5,770 nt of DNA from Cyanobacteria bacterium UBA2566 (GTDB taxonomy: Bacteria > Cyanobacteriota > Cyanobacteriia > Cyanobacteriales > Desertifilaceae): NCBI GenBank assembly GCA_002340255.1, contig DDLS01000187.1, positions 7,411 through 13,180 on the forward strand, in the 5' to 3' direction. Both the position numbers and the translations under genes were made by a program. The notes beneath the pieces are model-generated. The model was not told the DNA's origin, made no database searches, and saw only the letters and a program-made list of their open reading frames with translations. Numbering within the stretch: position 1 is the first letter of the stretch; each line of letters begins with the position of its first letter. Positions 5,131-5,770 of the stretch are shown in pieces.

Positions 5131-5136
5131 TATACT
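5131..5136 (+). promoter_or_regulatory. Candidate -10 element of the toxin-antitoxin-like pair
   Basis: TATACT matches the bacterial -10 consensus at five of six positions and would start transcription about 23 nt before the ATG at 5166. No good -35 is visible, and a HIP1 site (5107-5114) occupies that region. Between this element and the gene, ATG-AAG-CGG-TGA (5150-5161) forms a three-codon frame preceded by AAGGGG. Confidence 0.3.
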
Positions 5137-5165
5137 GAAAGGGGAAAGTATGAAGCGGTGACAAA

Positions 5166-5459
5166 ATGGCAGAACTTATTTTCAAAACCGATAACCCAGA
5201 GGGAGTGAGGGAACTGGTTAAAAAGGCGATAGCCGCCGAACTCTGTCGGTTAGAAAACAGCCAAAGACTTGCCAGAAAGCGGCTGGATTATTTTGAAGAG
5301 AAATATCAACAGCGATCGAGCCAGTTCCAGGATAGACTGGCAGCAGAAGATATGGAAGGTCGAGACTTAGAATATGTCGAGTGGATGGGAGAATATCAGT
5401 TTTTTTTAGAACTAGAGGAAAAAATTAAGAGTCTCAAGAGTTTAGAATATGTCAGTTAA
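5166..5459 (+). CDS. Probable antitoxin, helical charged protein
   Basis: The 97-aa product is hydrophilic and predicted almost entirely helical, with many Glu/Lys/Arg residues and heptad-like spacing. Recognisable blocks are VRELVKKAIAAELCRLENS (14-32), RKRLDYFEEKYQQRSSQFQ (37-55) and LEYVEWMGEYQFFLELEEKI (68-87). From memory, the FE-x-KY / EYVEW-x-GEY pattern is common in small cyanobacterial proteins encoded next to DUF6516/TumE-type proteins, where they are the presumed antitoxin. No helix-turn-helix or other DNA-binding motif is evident, so autoregulation cannot be inferred. GGTGA (5157-5161) can serve as ribosome binding site 4 nt before the ATG. Its last 11 nt overlap the next gene, the usual arrangement for coupled toxin-antitoxin translation. 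Identity as antitoxin is inferred from context. Confidence 0.75.
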   Translation: MAELIFKTDNPEGVRELVKKAIAAELCRLENSQRLARKRLDYFEEKYQQRSSQFQDRLAAEDMEGRDLEYVEWMGEYQFFLELEEKIKSLKSLEYVS

Positions 5460-5770
5460 TGAATATATTGATTCGGTTAGGGGAGCGCTGCAAAGATTAG
5501 AAGATTATGGGTTGGTGGAGGCAATCGCATTTAATTCTGAAGTCAGAGCTGGTGGACAAGCCCTTTTAAACATCAAAATCACCCTTATCGATAAATCACA
5601 ACTCTATATCCGGGAGTATGTCACCACCTCTGCCAGCAAACATGACTTGAACCGAGTCAGCTATGCTTATCAGTATCAGTCTGAAGATACCAGCTTAATT
5701 TTTAGATATGACAATGCACAACATAAACCGGCATTAGGATTTGACGAACATACAGCGCTTCGCGCGGTAA
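5449..5770 (+). CDS. TumE/DUF6516-like toxin-family protein (3' end missing)
   Basis: The frame opens at ATG 5449, inside the last codons of the preceding gene, and is still open at the window edge after 107 residues. Visible landmarks are a strand-rich core NIKITLIDKSQLYIREYVTT (41-60), then NRVSYAYQYQ (68-77) and LIFRYDNAQHKP (83-94), followed by H101. The YxYxYQ and FRYDNAxH blocks are characteristic of the TumE/DUF6516 family, annotated as the toxin side of small toxin-antitoxin pairs. The biochemical target of this member is not known to me. The family is about 110-120 aa, so only a short tail is probably missing. Translation is probably coupled to the upstream gene; AAGAG lies about 8 nt before the ATG. 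The usual histidine-rich PHHKH-like end appears changed to DEHTAL here, as far as can be seen. Confidence 0.75.
   Translation, partial: MSVNEYIDSVRGALQRLEDYGLVEAIAFNSEVRAGGQALLNIKITLIDKSQLYIREYVTTSASKHDLNRVSYAYQYQSEDTSLIFRYDNAQHKPALGFDEHTALRAV

Noticed and set aside
4973..5161. Plus-strand open frame of 62 codons running up to the toxin-antitoxin-like pair
   Set aside because: It overlaps the minus-strand remnant, passes through two HIP1 palindromes and a hairpin repeat, has low-complexity composition and lacks a ribosome binding site. Only its last three codons might be translated separately.

Overview
The window looks like chromosomal DNA from a cyanobacterium, most likely a filamentous non-heterocystous one; that rank is inference. 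The octamer GCGATCGC (HIP1) occurs about a dozen times in 5.8 kb. Two proteins belong to families largely confined to cyanobacteria and plastids (Ycf51 and a DUF3318-type membrane protein), and the intergenic DNA carries heptameric tandem repeats and MITE-like inverted-repeat elements.

Layout, left to right. (1) A CCCATTC heptad array at 1-21, then a plus-strand gene for a two-helix membrane protein of the DUF3318 type (90-779). (2) A gene-free stretch (780-1164) with a 119-bp MITE-like element, a large hairpin and a small palindromic repeat. (3) A minus-strand gene for an orphan PD-(D/E)XK nuclease-fold protein (1165-1797). (4) A spacer (1798-2094) with a second, 94-bp MITE-like element enclosing a terminator-like hairpin. 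(5) A minus-strand TerB-like gene (2095-2583), then a spacer of back-to-back heptad arrays joined by a perfect palindrome. (6) A probable two-gene minus-strand operon: ycf51 (4404-3886), then an iron/zinc-dependent polyol or alcohol dehydrogenase of the GldA family (3869-2724), 16 nt apart. (7) A graveyard (4405-5165) holding the 5' start of a small gene with a good ribosome binding site, a degenerate copy of the first membrane helix of ycf51, a frameshifted start-less minus-strand coding remnant (5026-4644), and two copies of a HIP1-associated hairpin, one on each side. (8) A plus-strand toxin-antitoxin-like pair: a helical, charged 97-aa protein (5166-5459) overlapping by 11 nt a TumE/DUF6516-type protein that runs off the right edge.

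The ordinary genes are single housekeeping or hypothetical genes with little functional linkage, apart from the ycf51-dehydrogenase operon and the overlapping toxin-antitoxin pair. I see no new multi-gene system that is convincingly complete. The strongest unusual signals are the gene debris at 4477-5026, the duplicated ycf51 fragment, the hairpin pair with a compensatory base change, and a TumE-like protein paired with a coiled-coil-like partner instead of a recognisable DNA-binding antitoxin.
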